Positions 9,401 to 16,909 of a stretch of 64,000 bases of DNA are shown piece by piece (position 1 is the stretch's first letter; each line of letters starts with the position of its first letter). Both the position numbers and the translations under genes were made by a program. Under the pieces are notes generated by a model. It did no database searches and was not told the DNA's origin. It worked only from the letters and a program-made list of their open reading frames with translations. Origin of the DNA: Mesorhizobium sp. L-8-3 (GTDB lineage: Bacteria > Pseudomonadota > Alphaproteobacteria > Rhizobiales > Rhizobiaceae). Location of the stretch: contig NZ_AP023262.1 of NCBI RefSeq assembly GCF_016756615.1, positions 186,001 through 250,000 on the forward strand. Reading direction: 5' to 3'.

Positions 9401-11563
9401 GGTGATATCGTAGGTCTTGCTGGCCGCGGTCTCGTAGTCGCCGAGCGGCTTCGCCAGCTTGATCTGATTGCCGTCCACCACGAACAGGCCGTCGGCATCG
9501 TTCGTCAGCACATAGGAGACGGCGCCTCCTTCGGGATCGGTCGAAGCGAGCGTGCCGACCACGGTGCCGACGGCCGAATTCTCGGCGACAGCCGTTGCGG
9601 ACAAGGTCGGCGCAGTCGGTGCCTCGTCGACATTCCCCACGTTGATCGTGAAGCTGCGCGTCGTCACATTGTCATTCGCGTCGGTCGCCGTGACGGTGAC
9701 GGCATGCGACGTCGCGGCCTCGAAGTTCACTCCGGCCTTCAGCCGCAGTTCGTTGCCGACGATTTCGAACTTGTCGCCGGCATCGGCCGTCAGGACATAG
9801 GTGATCGCCCCGCCTTCGGGATCGGTGGCCGAGAAGGTGCCCACCACGGTGCCGATCGCCGCGCTTTCCAGAACCGAGGTCGAGGACAGCTCCAGATTCA
9901 CAGGAGCCTCGTCCAAATCGGTGACCGTCACCGTGAAGGTCTGGCTGACCTCGTTTCCGGCGAGGTCGGTCACCTTCACCGTCACCTCGGGCGACGCATT
10001 TGTTTCATAGTCCAGCTCGCTCTTCAGACGCAGTTCATTGCCGACGAGCTCGAACAGGCCCCCGGCGTCGGTCACCAGCGCGTAGGTCAACGCGCCGCCT
10101 TCCGGATCGGTGGCCGAGAATGTGCCGACGACGGTATCGACGGGCGTGTCCTCCGGCTGCGGCGACGTCGAAAACGCAAAGTTGGTCGGCGCTTCGTTTT
10201 CCGGCGCGTCCTGGACACCGTCGGCGAACTGCAGCTTTTCGATGCCGAGCAGCCGGTCGGTGCCGTCGTCGCCGTCGCCCGTCACATTGTCGGCGATCGT
10301 GATCGTCCCGTCGGCGTTCCTGGTGATTGTGTAGTCGGCGAAGTTCCCGCCGAAGATCGCGGTATCGACGCCCCCGCCTCCGGACAGGATGTCGTTGCCG
10401 GCCTGGCCTCTGATCGTATCGCCGAACTGGGTGCCGACATAGAGATCGGCTCCCGACGAGCCGATGAAGTTCTGGGCATAAAGGTCAAGCGCATCGGCGA
10501 TCTTGGCGAGAGCGGCGAGAACACGCTGCTCGTTCGGTGTGCCTGTAGCGTCGCCATACATGTGGGCGATGCCGAAGAGGTGGACCAGGCCACTGGCCTC
10601 GATCTCGGCCTCTTCGGCCGCATTTGCCGGCAGGGCGTTCGTGAAGTCGAGCCCTGTGATCCTGAGTTGCGCGGCGCCGCCGACGAAATAGCCGTCAGCA
10701 TCGAAGCTGCCGGTGCCGCGCGTCCCGTACTCCAGCGTGTCGATCATGCCGTGGATCGTATGAGTGCCGAAGCCGTAGGCAAGCTGGCCGTGCGCCAGGA
10801 CATATTTCGACGCGGCGTCGGTGCCGTAACCGATGAACATCTCCTCGCCGGAAAAGTTGCCGCTGTTATCGAAGGAAGGAAACCCACCGCCCGTCTCGCC
10901 GGCGACGAAGCCGCCGCGCAGAAAGGCCTCGAGGTCCATTCCGTCCGCGCCGGAAGCGTCGATTGTGATTGTGCCAAGCAGCTCGGCCACGTCCGTAACT
11001 CCTATCGTGAATGTCTGGGAAACCTGGTTCTCGCCGTCCGAGACCTGGACGGTCACCGCGTGCTCGGCGGCGATTTCGCGATCGAGCCCGGCCTTGACGC
11101 GCAATTCGTTGCCGACGATCTCGAACCTGCCGGCGGCATCGTCGGTCAGCGTGTAGGTGAGGGTCTGTCCTTCAGCATCGGTCGCCGACAGCGTTCCGAC
11201 CACCGTGCCGGGCGCGGCATCCTCGGCCACCGTGTTGCCGGTCAGGGCCAGCCCCGTCGGCGCGGTATCGTCGGTGACGGTCAAGGTAATGGGTATGTCG
11301 TAGGTGCCGCCGTCGGCATAGACCAGGACCTGGAAGCTCAGGTCGACGACCGTGGGCGGGTTCTCGAAATCGAAGGCCGTCGCCGTCGAATAGACCGAGA
11401 AGGAGCCGTCCTCCTGGAGCCGGAAGTCGAAATAGACGCTGGAATCGGTACCGTCGATGCCGCCCAGCACGCTCGCCCAGCCGTCGTCGGGATGGATCGG
11501 CGCGGAGATGGTCGCCACCAATGTGTCGGGCGGAGTGTTCTCCGCGATCGTGATTGAAGCCAT
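6467..11563 (-). CDS. Giant RTX protein with two HasA-type haem-binding domains and cadherin-like repeats
   Basis: 1698 residues from ATG 11563 (RBS AAGGGG; the frame runs upstream but has no better start). Order: a short N-terminal domain; a cadherin-like repeat (~105-192); HasA-like domain A (~196-370, LAYGFGTHTIHG with Y263 and H268); an RTX turn; three cadherin-like repeats (~455-745, each VVGTxSATDPEGG...FEIVGNELRLK); HasA-like domain B (~748-930, Y829 and H840); eight or so ~85-residue RTX units; and a C-terminal secretion domain nearly identical to that of the 2045-4231 protein, ending DFFVI. Both HasA domains keep the Tyr and His positions that coordinate haem in HasA. Probably a surface-bound or released haem collector exported by a type I system. 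Two HasA modules in one chain is unusual. Confidence 0.83.
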   Translation of the reverse strand: MASITIAENTPPDTLVATISAPIHPDDGWASVLGGIDGTDSSVYFDFRLQEDGSFSVYSTATAFDFENPPTVVDLSFQVLVYADGGTYDIPITLTVTDDTAPTGLALTGNTVAEDAAPGTVVGTLSATDAEGQTLTYTLTDDAAGRFEIVGNELRVKAGLDREIAAEHAVTVQVSDGENQVSQTFTIGVTDVAELLGTITIDASGADGMDLEAFLRGGFVAGETGGGFPSFDNSGNFSGEEMFIGYGTDAASKYVLAHGQLAYGFGTHTIHGMIDTLEYGTRGTGSFDADGYFVGGAAQLRITGLDFTNALPANAAEEAEIEASGLVHLFGIAHMYGDATGTPNEQRVLAALAKIADALDLYAQNFIGSSGADLYVGTQFGDTIRGQAGNDILSGGGGVDTAIFGGNFADYTITRNADGTITIADNVTGDGDDGTDRLLGIEKLQFADGVQDAPENEAPTNFAFSTSPQPEDTPVDTVVGTFSATDPEGGALTYALVTDAGGLFELVGNELRLKSELDYETNASPEVTVKVTDLAGNEVSQTFTVTVTDLDEAPVNLELSSTSVLESAAIGTVVGTFSATDPEGGAITYVLTADAGDKFEIVGNELRLKAGVNFEAATSHAVTVTATDANDNVTTRSFTINVGNVDEAPTAPTLSATAVAENSAVGTVVGTLASTDPEGGAVSYVLTNDADGLFVVDGNQIKLAKPLGDYETAASKTYDITVEAKDAAGNTTARTFTIRHADAFDAPEGTLTIDASGLGSTGVNFSSFITNYFAGLAGPSYNFYGGTPDANPYGPGNVYVNGDQIAFRYKRGGVDTADRVVLGGEGLAYDYIHHGAQYGHGISGSLDTLTFGQWVDGVTTGTEGTGSAGLLQGLLEQVRISGFDLDAVRGTGSNASLNLVHALYNAVQSRNAAAIYDVLSNYAQNFTGTTGNDVFFGSGFGDTIDGNGGMDVLVGGDGNDVYIVDGSTDVVVENFGEGIDTIRSTASYRLSAHVENLQLLGSADLDGTGNELANTIIGNSGNNKLDGGAGADSLSGAAGDDIYVVDNAGDRVTEAAGAGTDSVEASVSFALSANVENLTLTGSANINGTGNTLNNVIAGNGANNVLNGGGGADRLVGGAGNDTYVTDGGDTIVETANAGTDMVQSSVNYILGSNLENLTLTGSAVWGTGNTLHNVITGNGANNVLNGGGGADRLVGGAGNDTYVADGGDTIVEVAGAGTDTVRSSVNYILGSNLENLTLTGSAVWGTGNTLNNVITGNGANNVLNGGGGADRLVGGDGNDNYITDGGDVIVEAAGAGTDTVQSSANHTLAANLENLTLAGAALVGTGNTLNNVITGNALANTLNGGGVDRLVGGAGNDTYVTDGGDTIVEAANAGTDTVRSSVNYTLGANLENLTLTGSAVWGTGNTLNNVIAGNALANTLNGGAGADRLVGGTGNDTYYVDNAGDVVVEAAGQGTDRVFSSVNHSLAANVENLTLTGSALVGVGNGLGNVITGNALANTLNGGAGADRLVGGAGNDTYHVDNARDVVVEVAGQGTDRVISSVSHTLAAHVENLTLSGSAVSGTGNTLNNVIVGTTGNNVLAGGWGNDTLTGGAGSDTFLFNTSLNRTSNVDRITDFNVAADTIRLDNAAFKGLAAGWLAAGAFHTGAAAADAQDRIIYNKATGAISFDADGSGSGAAIHFATVSAGLALTNADFFVI

Positions 11564-11692
11564 GACGAGCCACCCCTTGGAAAATGGCATCCGCGCCCGC
11601 GCGGAAGCCGTCGTTTGGAATTTGTCCCGCCCGCCGCCGGGCATGCGGGCTTGGGCGGGGAGGCCGGATGTGCGCCGGCCTCCCCGCGAAAG

Positions 11693-12823
11693 TCAGACGA
11701 GAATGTCGAAGGCGCTGCCCGATGTCGCACCGGTGAGGCCGCCCACATAGCCGGCCAGCGTGAAGGAGAAGTCGGCGACGCCGTCGCCGCTGGTGTCCCC
11801 ATAGACGACCGTGTCGGTCGAACCGGCGGCGTACCAGACGCTGTTGGCGCCGGCTGTCGAGCCGCCCCAGGCGGTGAGGCCGGCGACGGCGCGCAGGTTG
11901 ATCACGTCGACGTCACCGCCGGCCAGCGAAATCCCGTCGAAATCGGCGATGGTGTCGCCCGAGGCATTGGCGCCGGAGACGAATGTGAAGCTGTCGTTGC
12001 CGGCCCCGCCGGCAAGCCGGTTTGCCGCCGCGCCGCCAAACAGCGTGTCGTTGTAGGCCGAACCGACGACGTTCTCGACATTGGCGAGCGTGTCGGTCCC
12101 GAGGCCGCCGCTCGACGTCCCGGCACCGAGATTGACCACGACGGCGAGGGTCGAGCCGGCATAGGTTACCGTGTCGGTGCCGGAGCCGCCGTCGATGGCG
12201 TCATTGCCCAGGCCGCCGTCGATCGTGTCGTCGCCGCCCGCGCCGTTCAGCGTGTCGGCGCCGCCTCCGCCTGAGATGACGTCGTTGTAGCCATAGCCGG
12301 TGAAGGTGTCGGCGCCGGCATTGCCAAGGAACTCGACACCCGATGTCAGCGTCGCGAGATAGCCGGTCAGCGGTGCGGCCGTATCGCTGAGGAAGCCGTA
12401 GAGGATCGAATGCACCGTATTGGCGCCGCTGCCCGACGTCGTCAGGTTCAGCCCGTCTATGGTGAGTTCCGTCGCCGTGTCGAGCGTGACATAGCTGTCG
12501 GCCCCGAGCAGGCCGGCCGGGTTGAGCTTGGGGCCATAGCCGAACTCGACCTTGTTCAGCGTCCCGTCGAGCGTGTGGGTAGAAAAGGTATAGTCGAAGT
12601 CGCCGGTGGCGAGGACCGCCTTCTCGGTCGGCGTCACCGTACCGTCGACGGCCGAGCCGGAGACCAGATGCTGCGGGCCGCCGAAGATTGTGTGGCCGGT
12701 GCCGTAGAATTCGCCATAGGCCGGGTCGGCCGCATGTCCATAGAGGAATGATGCGGTCGAAGTACCGAGATACTCGTCATAGTTGAGGCCGGCAGTGGTG
12801 CCGATGGTGATCGTGACGGCCAT
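11693..12823 (-). CDS. HasA-type haemophore with short RTX tail
   Basis: 376 residues from ATG 12823, chosen because GGAGAAG lies just upstream. Residues 1-175 form a HasA-like domain: LNYDEYLGTSTASFLYGH gives a candidate His30 loop ligand, and FDYTFSTHTLDGTL gives Y78 and H83 at the positions of HasA Tyr75/His83. Residues ~180-230 carry calcium-binding repeats (SGGGGADTLNGAGGDDTIDGG), followed by a second repeat block and a tail ending AFDILV, typical of type I secretion. It is the first gene of the haem operon and the closest in size to classic HasA. It has the best case for a two-ligand haem site because only here is a His seen near the HasA His32 position. Confidence 0.85.
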   Translation of the reverse strand: MAVTITIGTTAGLNYDEYLGTSTASFLYGHAADPAYGEFYGTGHTIFGGPQHLVSGSAVDGTVTPTEKAVLATGDFDYTFSTHTLDGTLNKVEFGYGPKLNPAGLLGADSYVTLDTATELTIDGLNLTTSGSGANTVHSILYGFLSDTAAPLTGYLATLTSGVEFLGNAGADTFTGYGYNDVISGGGGADTLNGAGGDDTIDGGLGNDAIDGGSGTDTVTYAGSTLAVVVNLGAGTSSGGLGTDTLANVENVVGSAYNDTLFGGAAANRLAGGAGNDSFTFVSGANASGDTIADFDGISLAGGDVDVINLRAVAGLTAWGGSTAGANSVWYAAGSTDTVVYGDTSGDGVADFSFTLAGYVGGLTGATSGSAFDILV

Positions 12824-12978
12824 TTTCCATCTTCTCCAGATGCAAGGCAAAACGCTGCGCGCTCCGATAGCGCGGGCGCTGCCGGGTCGAGATCGCTTGC
12901 AAATGGCTGGCTATGTCGTGAGGAAAGCTGCCCCGGCGCGCCTCAACAGCGCAACCGGCTCAATCCGCCCCACAACCG

Positions 12979-13007
12979 ACGATAGATAACTTGATTATTA
13001 TTGTCAA
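12979..13007 (-). promoter_or_regulatory. Haem operon promoter overlapped by an iron-rhodo-box (RirA-type operator)
   Basis: TTGATTATTATTGTCAA at 12991-13007 contains TGA-N9-TCA (12992-13006), the iron-rhodo-box recognised by RirA in Rhizobiales. On the minus strand it overlaps a consensus -35 TTGACA (13007-13002), which is 17 bp from a -10 like TATCGT (12984-12979). The first HasA gene starts about 155 bp downstream. This arrangement implies RirA repression under iron-replete conditions. Box and promoter are seen directly; the regulator is inferred. Confidence 0.7.
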
Positions 13008-13143
13008 GTAATTACCAACACCCGCCCGCATGCCCTTATCCCCGTGCGTAGCCACGCGCATCGCGTGGGACGGCCGTATCTCTGGCTGGACCGGTCGGGA
13101 ATTCCGAGCAGCGGTTGGCTGAGTTGCTGATATTAAAGATGAT

Positions 13144-13166
13144 AATTAGAATCAAGAATTAGAATC
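13144..13166. repeat. Direct repeat AATTAGAATC x2
   Basis: AATTAGAATC occurs twice with a 13-bp period (13144-13153 and 13157-13166) in an AT-rich stretch between the B12 operon end and the haem operon promoter. It resembles half of the Irr ICE palindrome (TTAGAA) but is direct, not inverted. It may be a regulator site; the function is unknown. Confidence 0.35.
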
Positions 13167-13208
13167 GAGCTATGACGGATGATTGGTCGGCTTACTCCGC
13201 TCGAGCGA

Positions 13209-14243
13209 TCAATGGCCGGGCGCATCGTCGTCCTCGTCGTCCGACCGGGTGTCGGGATCGTGTTGGCGTCGCCAGGCCTCCACCAGGCGCGCAAGCGCAG
13301 CATCGCCGGCCTCTTCGGCGAGCCGCGCCTGCTGGCGTAGCGCAAGCCGGACCGCCGACCGGGCAAACCGATCGCCCGGCATGACGAAGTCCCGGGGAGC
13401 GAGGCCGTCCTGGATCCCACGCAGCACGCGTTGCTTGGCCTCGACGATGTCAGGCCGGCCGAAGGAGGCGAGCAGTCCCTGGAAAGCCTTATGCCGTCCG
13501 GCGTCGAAGGGCAGGTCTTCGCCCAGGGGCCCGATCGCCGGATTCCCCGGATGCATCGCCCCGAGCGGCATCATGCCTTCCGGGATGGGCGTGTTCGCGG
13601 AATGGGTGCGGCGGCCGCGCAGGAGCTTCGGCAGCACATGGGTGTGCGGCCCGGACGGGGAGACGCCGCCCGTGTCCGGACCGCCGATCTTCTGATAGAC
13701 CTCGACCCTGCCGATATTGGTGAGCGCGACCCGATGCGGATGCGACGTCAGGATGGCGCCCATAACGGGATTGTCGGGCTCGAACAGCGAGCCGCCGAGG
13801 CCGGCACGCAGCACTGCGAGCAGCTTCGGCTCGCTGGTACGAATGCAGAAATCGCATTGCGGCAGCGACAGGCCCATGTCGAACAGGATGCCGGTGCGGT
13901 CGATGCCGCGGATGGCGTTGTCATCCGGCCCGATCTCGGTGAGAACCGAACGGGCATCGCGACGGGCGTCCTGCTCGGGCAGGCAGAACGCTACCGCATG
14001 GCTCCAGCGATGCCGTTTCGGGCTGAGCGTCTCATAGGCGACAGGAATTATGCTGCCGATCCGCTTGCGGTCGAGGCGGATACCACCACGCCTCGTGGCG
14101 CGGGCGAAAGAGAAGCCGTCGTCGATGACCGCGGTCTCTCCCTCGTCCTGGTGGAATTCGGCGATCGCCCCCACGCTGCCCATGCTCCAGCCTGTTCGCC
14201 AATCCGCGAGGTGCTGCCGGGCAAGGTGTTCCAGTTCGCTCAT
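13209..14243 (-). CDS. Conserved protein of unknown function coupled to cobalamin ABC transporter
   Basis: 344 residues and not assigned to a named family. Its ATG overlaps the TGA of the upstream ATPase gene (ATGA), so it is translationally coupled to the B12 importer. Features seen: a C130-x2-C133 pair (LPQCDFCIRT), a His-rich segment SHPHRV, a GPHTHVLPKLL motif (H200, H202) and LGAMHPGNP. There is no signal peptide or membrane helix, and the tail is acidic (SDDEDDD). The Cys and His clusters could bind metal or corrinoid. Membership of a cobalamin-riboswitch operon suggests a role in intracellular handling or trafficking of B12, but that is inference. Confidence 0.85.
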   Translation of the reverse strand: MSELEHLARQHLADWRTGWSMGSVGAIAEFHQDEGETAVIDDGFSFARATRRGGIRLDRKRIGSIIPVAYETLSPKRHRWSHAVAFCLPEQDARRDARSVLTEIGPDDNAIRGIDRTGILFDMGLSLPQCDFCIRTSEPKLLAVLRAGLGGSLFEPDNPVMGAILTSHPHRVALTNIGRVEVYQKIGGPDTGGVSPSGPHTHVLPKLLRGRRTHSANTPIPEGMMPLGAMHPGNPAIGPLGEDLPFDAGRHKAFQGLLASFGRPDIVEAKQRVLRGIQDGLAPRDFVMPGDRFARSAVRLALRQQARLAEEAGDAALARLVEAWRRQHDPDTRSDDEDDDAPGH

Positions 14244-15037
14244 CGATCATCTCCTGCGCCGTTCTCTTCCGCGGCATCGAGCGGCAGGACGATCATCTTT
14301 CCGGCCGCTTCGCCGAAATGGGCTTCCACCCCATAGACTCTCCGCAGCCGATCAACCGTCAGCACCTCTTCCGGCCGGCCGTCGGCGACGATCGCGCCCC
14401 GGTCGAGCAGGACGAGCCGCGAGCACCAGCGTGCGGCGAGGCTGAGATCATGCATAGAGGCGACGACGCTCCGCCCCTCGCCCGCCAGCGACGCGAAAAT
14501 CCGCATCAGCGCGATCTGGTGCGACGGATCGAGACCTGCTGTCGGCTCGTCGGCCAGAAGCAGCGGCGCTTCCTGCGCGAGTGCGCGCGCGATGAGCACC
14601 CGCGCCTTCTCGCCGCCCGACAGTTCCGTAGCCGGGCGTCCGCGCAGGCGATCGACCTCCATGCGCCGCATCGCCTGCTCGACCGCCGCCCGGTCGGCCG
14701 GCGTGAGACCGGCAAAGGCCGGACGGTGCGGCGCACGGCCGAGCGAGACCACGACCTCGGCCGGCACGGCCCAGGCCACCTCGCGTTCCTGCGGAAGATA
14801 GGCGACGCGACGGGCGCGTTCCGCCGCGCGCAGCGCCCGCATGTCCTGCCCGGTCAACTGCACCTCGCCCTCGACATCGACGAGCCCCAGGATCGATCGA
14901 AGCAGCGTGGATTTCCCCGCGCCGTTGGGCCCGATCAGCCCGACGAACTCGCCGGCGCCGATGGCGAAGGAGACGTCCCGGAGAACGGGCTTTCCACCGA
15001 GCGCGGCGCCGAGCCGCGAAACAGCGAGCAGCGTCAT
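14240..15037 (-). CDS. btuD: Cobalamin ABC transporter ATP-binding protein
   Basis: 265 residues. Walker A is GPNGAGKSTLLRS, the Q-loop is at YLPQERE, the ABC signature is LSGGEKARVLIARALAQ and Walker B is LLLADEPTAGLD with the switch His in MHDLSLA. It belongs to the FepC/BtuD/HmuV class serving FecCD-type permeases. The start overlaps the permease stop (ATGA at 15034-15037), and its own stop overlaps the next gene. The family also includes siderophore and haem ATPases; the B12 assignment comes from the upstream cobalamin riboswitch and BtuB in the same operon. Confidence 0.88.
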   Translation of the reverse strand: MTLLAVSRLGAALGGKPVLRDVSFAIGAGEFVGLIGPNGAGKSTLLRSILGLVDVEGEVQLTGQDMRALRAAERARRVAYLPQEREVAWAVPAEVVVSLGRAPHRPAFAGLTPADRAAVEQAMRRMEVDRLRGRPATELSGGEKARVLIARALAQEAPLLLADEPTAGLDPSHQIALMRIFASLAGEGRSVVASMHDLSLAARWCSRLVLLDRGAIVADGRPEEVLTVDRLRRVYGVEAHFGEAAGKMIVLPLDAAEENGAGDDR

Positions 15038-16035
15038 GCCAGCTTCCTCCGCGTGCGCCAGACCAGCCACAGGAAGAACGGCGCGCCGACGATCGCCGTC
15101 AGGACGCCGAGCTTCAGATCCCTGCCAGGTGCGATCACGCGCACGAGGATGTCGGCGGCAAGCAGCATCGAGGCGCCGCCGAGCGCGCTGGCGGCCAGCA
15201 GGCGCGACGGCCGCGCGCCGACCAGCGGCCGCAGGATATGGGGCACGACCAGTCCGACGAAGCCGATGGCGCCGGCCACGGCGGTCGCGGCTCCCACCGA
15301 TGCGGCCGTGCCGAGCACGGCCATGAGCTGAACGCGGCGCATGTCGACGCCCATCGTCTGCGCGGCGTCGCCGCCCAGCGTGAGCAGGTCGAGGGCGCGT
15401 CCGAGAAGCCCGAGCATGATCCAGCCGGCCAGCATGAAGGGAGCGGCCAGCCACACATGGGTCATCGAGCGGTCGGCGAGCGAGCCCAGCATCCAGAACA
15501 CGATCTCCAGCGCGGCATAGGGATTGGACGCGAGGTTGAGCGCGAGCGACGTCATTGCGCCGGCAAAGCTCGACACGGCCACCCCGGCGAGGATGATGGT
15601 CAAGGCGCCGCCCCGGCCGCCGGCGAGCGCCTGCACGACGATAACCGCGGCGACCGCGCCGGCCAGGGCGGCGAGCGGCAGACCGAGCGGGAAGAGCGCG
15701 CTGAACCCCGTGTAGATCGCGAGAACGGCCCCGAGTGACGCCGAGGCGCTGACCCCGATGAGGGCGGGCTCGGCAAGCGGATTGCGCAGATACCCCTGAA
15801 GGGCCGCGCCGCAAAGGCCGAGCGTCGCGCCGATCGTCAGGCCCAGCAGGGCGCGCGGCAGCCGGATCTCGCGCATGATCAACGCAATGGCGTCGCGCTG
15901 GTCCGAGAACAGCGCCGCGATGCTGTCGCGAAAGCCGATCGCCGCCGGCCCGACGGTCAGCGACAGCAGGAAGAGCACCGCCGTGGTCGCGGCCAACACC
16001 ACGAGCACCAGCCTGTAGCGGAAGACGTCGCTCAT
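15034..16035 (-). CDS. btuC: Cobalamin ABC transporter permease (FecCD family)
   Basis: 333 residues, about 9-10 hydrophobic helices, the standard FecCD/BtuC length. Family landmarks are RLPRALLGLTIGATLGLCGAALQGYLRNPLAEP near the N-terminus and AGAIGFVGLVVPHILRPLVG in the loop that meets the ATPase. It forms the inner-membrane channel with BtuD. It starts inside the end of the binding-protein gene (ATGA overlap). The substrate class is inferred from the riboswitch-controlled operon. Confidence 0.88.
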   Translation of the reverse strand: MSDVFRYRLVLVVLAATTAVLFLLSLTVGPAAIGFRDSIAALFSDQRDAIALIMREIRLPRALLGLTIGATLGLCGAALQGYLRNPLAEPALIGVSASASLGAVLAIYTGFSALFPLGLPLAALAGAVAAVIVVQALAGGRGGALTIILAGVAVSSFAGAMTSLALNLASNPYAALEIVFWMLGSLADRSMTHVWLAAPFMLAGWIMLGLLGRALDLLTLGGDAAQTMGVDMRRVQLMAVLGTAASVGAATAVAGAIGFVGLVVPHILRPLVGARPSRLLAASALGGASMLLAADILVRVIAPGRDLKLGVLTAIVGAPFFLWLVWRTRRKLA

Positions 16036-16886
16036 CGCAGCGCCCCCGCCGGCTCCCGCGCTGCACGCTGGAGGATACGGGCCGCCTCCAGCGTGAAGGG
16101 CGTGCCGCAGATCGTATAGGCACTCGGCACGACGACGGGGCGGGCCTTCGAAAGCAGCGCCTTGAAGGCGGGATGCATGAAGATCTCCTGGGCGAGCGCG
16201 GGTTTCGCATAGCGCGCCTCGTCGCCGACAACCATATCGGGGGCGGCCAGGACGAGCAGTTCGAGCGGCAGTTCGACGGTTCCGACGATGCCCAGCCGGT
16301 CGGCGATGTTGACGAGGCCGGCGGCGTCGACCACGGCATCGACCAGCGTCCCCGCGCCCGACATGTAGCTGTTGGCGTAGTAGAGGGCGACGGTCCGTTC
16401 CGGCGGGCGATCGGCCGCAAGCGCGGCAAGGCCGCGGTCGAGTTCGGCGACCAGTTCGGCTGCGTGCTCGGGCCGGCCGAGCAGGTCACCCATGCGCATC
16501 AGGCTCGCTCTGATATCGTCGATCGAACTTTCCGGCGCGAACTCCTCCACCCGGATCCCGAGGCGGCGCAGGAGCTCGACTGTGGTCCTTGTTGTGTAGG
16601 TCCCGGCGATCACCAGGTCCGGATGCAACAGGAAGATCTCTTCGGCGAGGCCGTGGTTCACCCTGTAGCGTCCCGCTTCTTCGGCCAGCACCGACGTCGA
16701 GGGATCGCTCGCCAGATAGGACACCGACAAGAGTTGCCTCTCGCCGGCGACGAGCATCGCCAACTGGTCGGTACAGACATTCATCGACACGACGCGTTTC
16801 GGCCCCTCACCCGCCACGGCAGGCGAAACGGCGAAGAAGGCGGCGGCGCATGCCGCCACCCTTACCATGAGTTCGAGATGTCTCAT
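16032..16886 (-). CDS. btuF: Cobalamin-binding periplasmic protein
   Basis: 284 residues with an N-terminal signal sequence (hydrophobic run cleaved near AVAGEG). The PBP III fold is shown by RVVSMNVCTDQLAMLVAGE at the start, the ILLHPDLVIAGTYT-type region and the long interdomain helix. It delivers corrinoid to the BtuCD importer. It lies 23 bp after btuB and is coupled to the permease gene by an ATGA overlap. The class also binds siderophores or haem; the riboswitch upstream favours cobalamin. Confidence 0.85.
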   Translation of the reverse strand: MRHLELMVRVAACAAAFFAVSPAVAGEGPKRVVSMNVCTDQLAMLVAGERQLLSVSYLASDPSTSVLAEEAGRYRVNHGLAEEIFLLHPDLVIAGTYTTRTTVELLRRLGIRVEEFAPESSIDDIRASLMRMGDLLGRPEHAAELVAELDRGLAALAADRPPERTVALYYANSYMSGAGTLVDAVVDAAGLVNIADRLGIVGTVELPLELLVLAAPDMVVGDEARYAKPALAQEIFMHPAFKALLSKARPVVVPSAYTICGTPFTLEAARILQRAAREPAGALR

Positions 16887-16909
16887 CCTGCTGCAACTCC
16901 CGGCGAACG

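Noticed and set aside
6461..11557. Long plus-strand open frames antisense to the giant RTX gene
   Set aside because: Same effect of the repeated RTX codons; no ribosome sites or recognisable domains.
15238..15738. Plus-strand frame antisense to btuC
   Set aside because: Highly Gly/His/Arg-rich, overlapping a well-supported permease gene.
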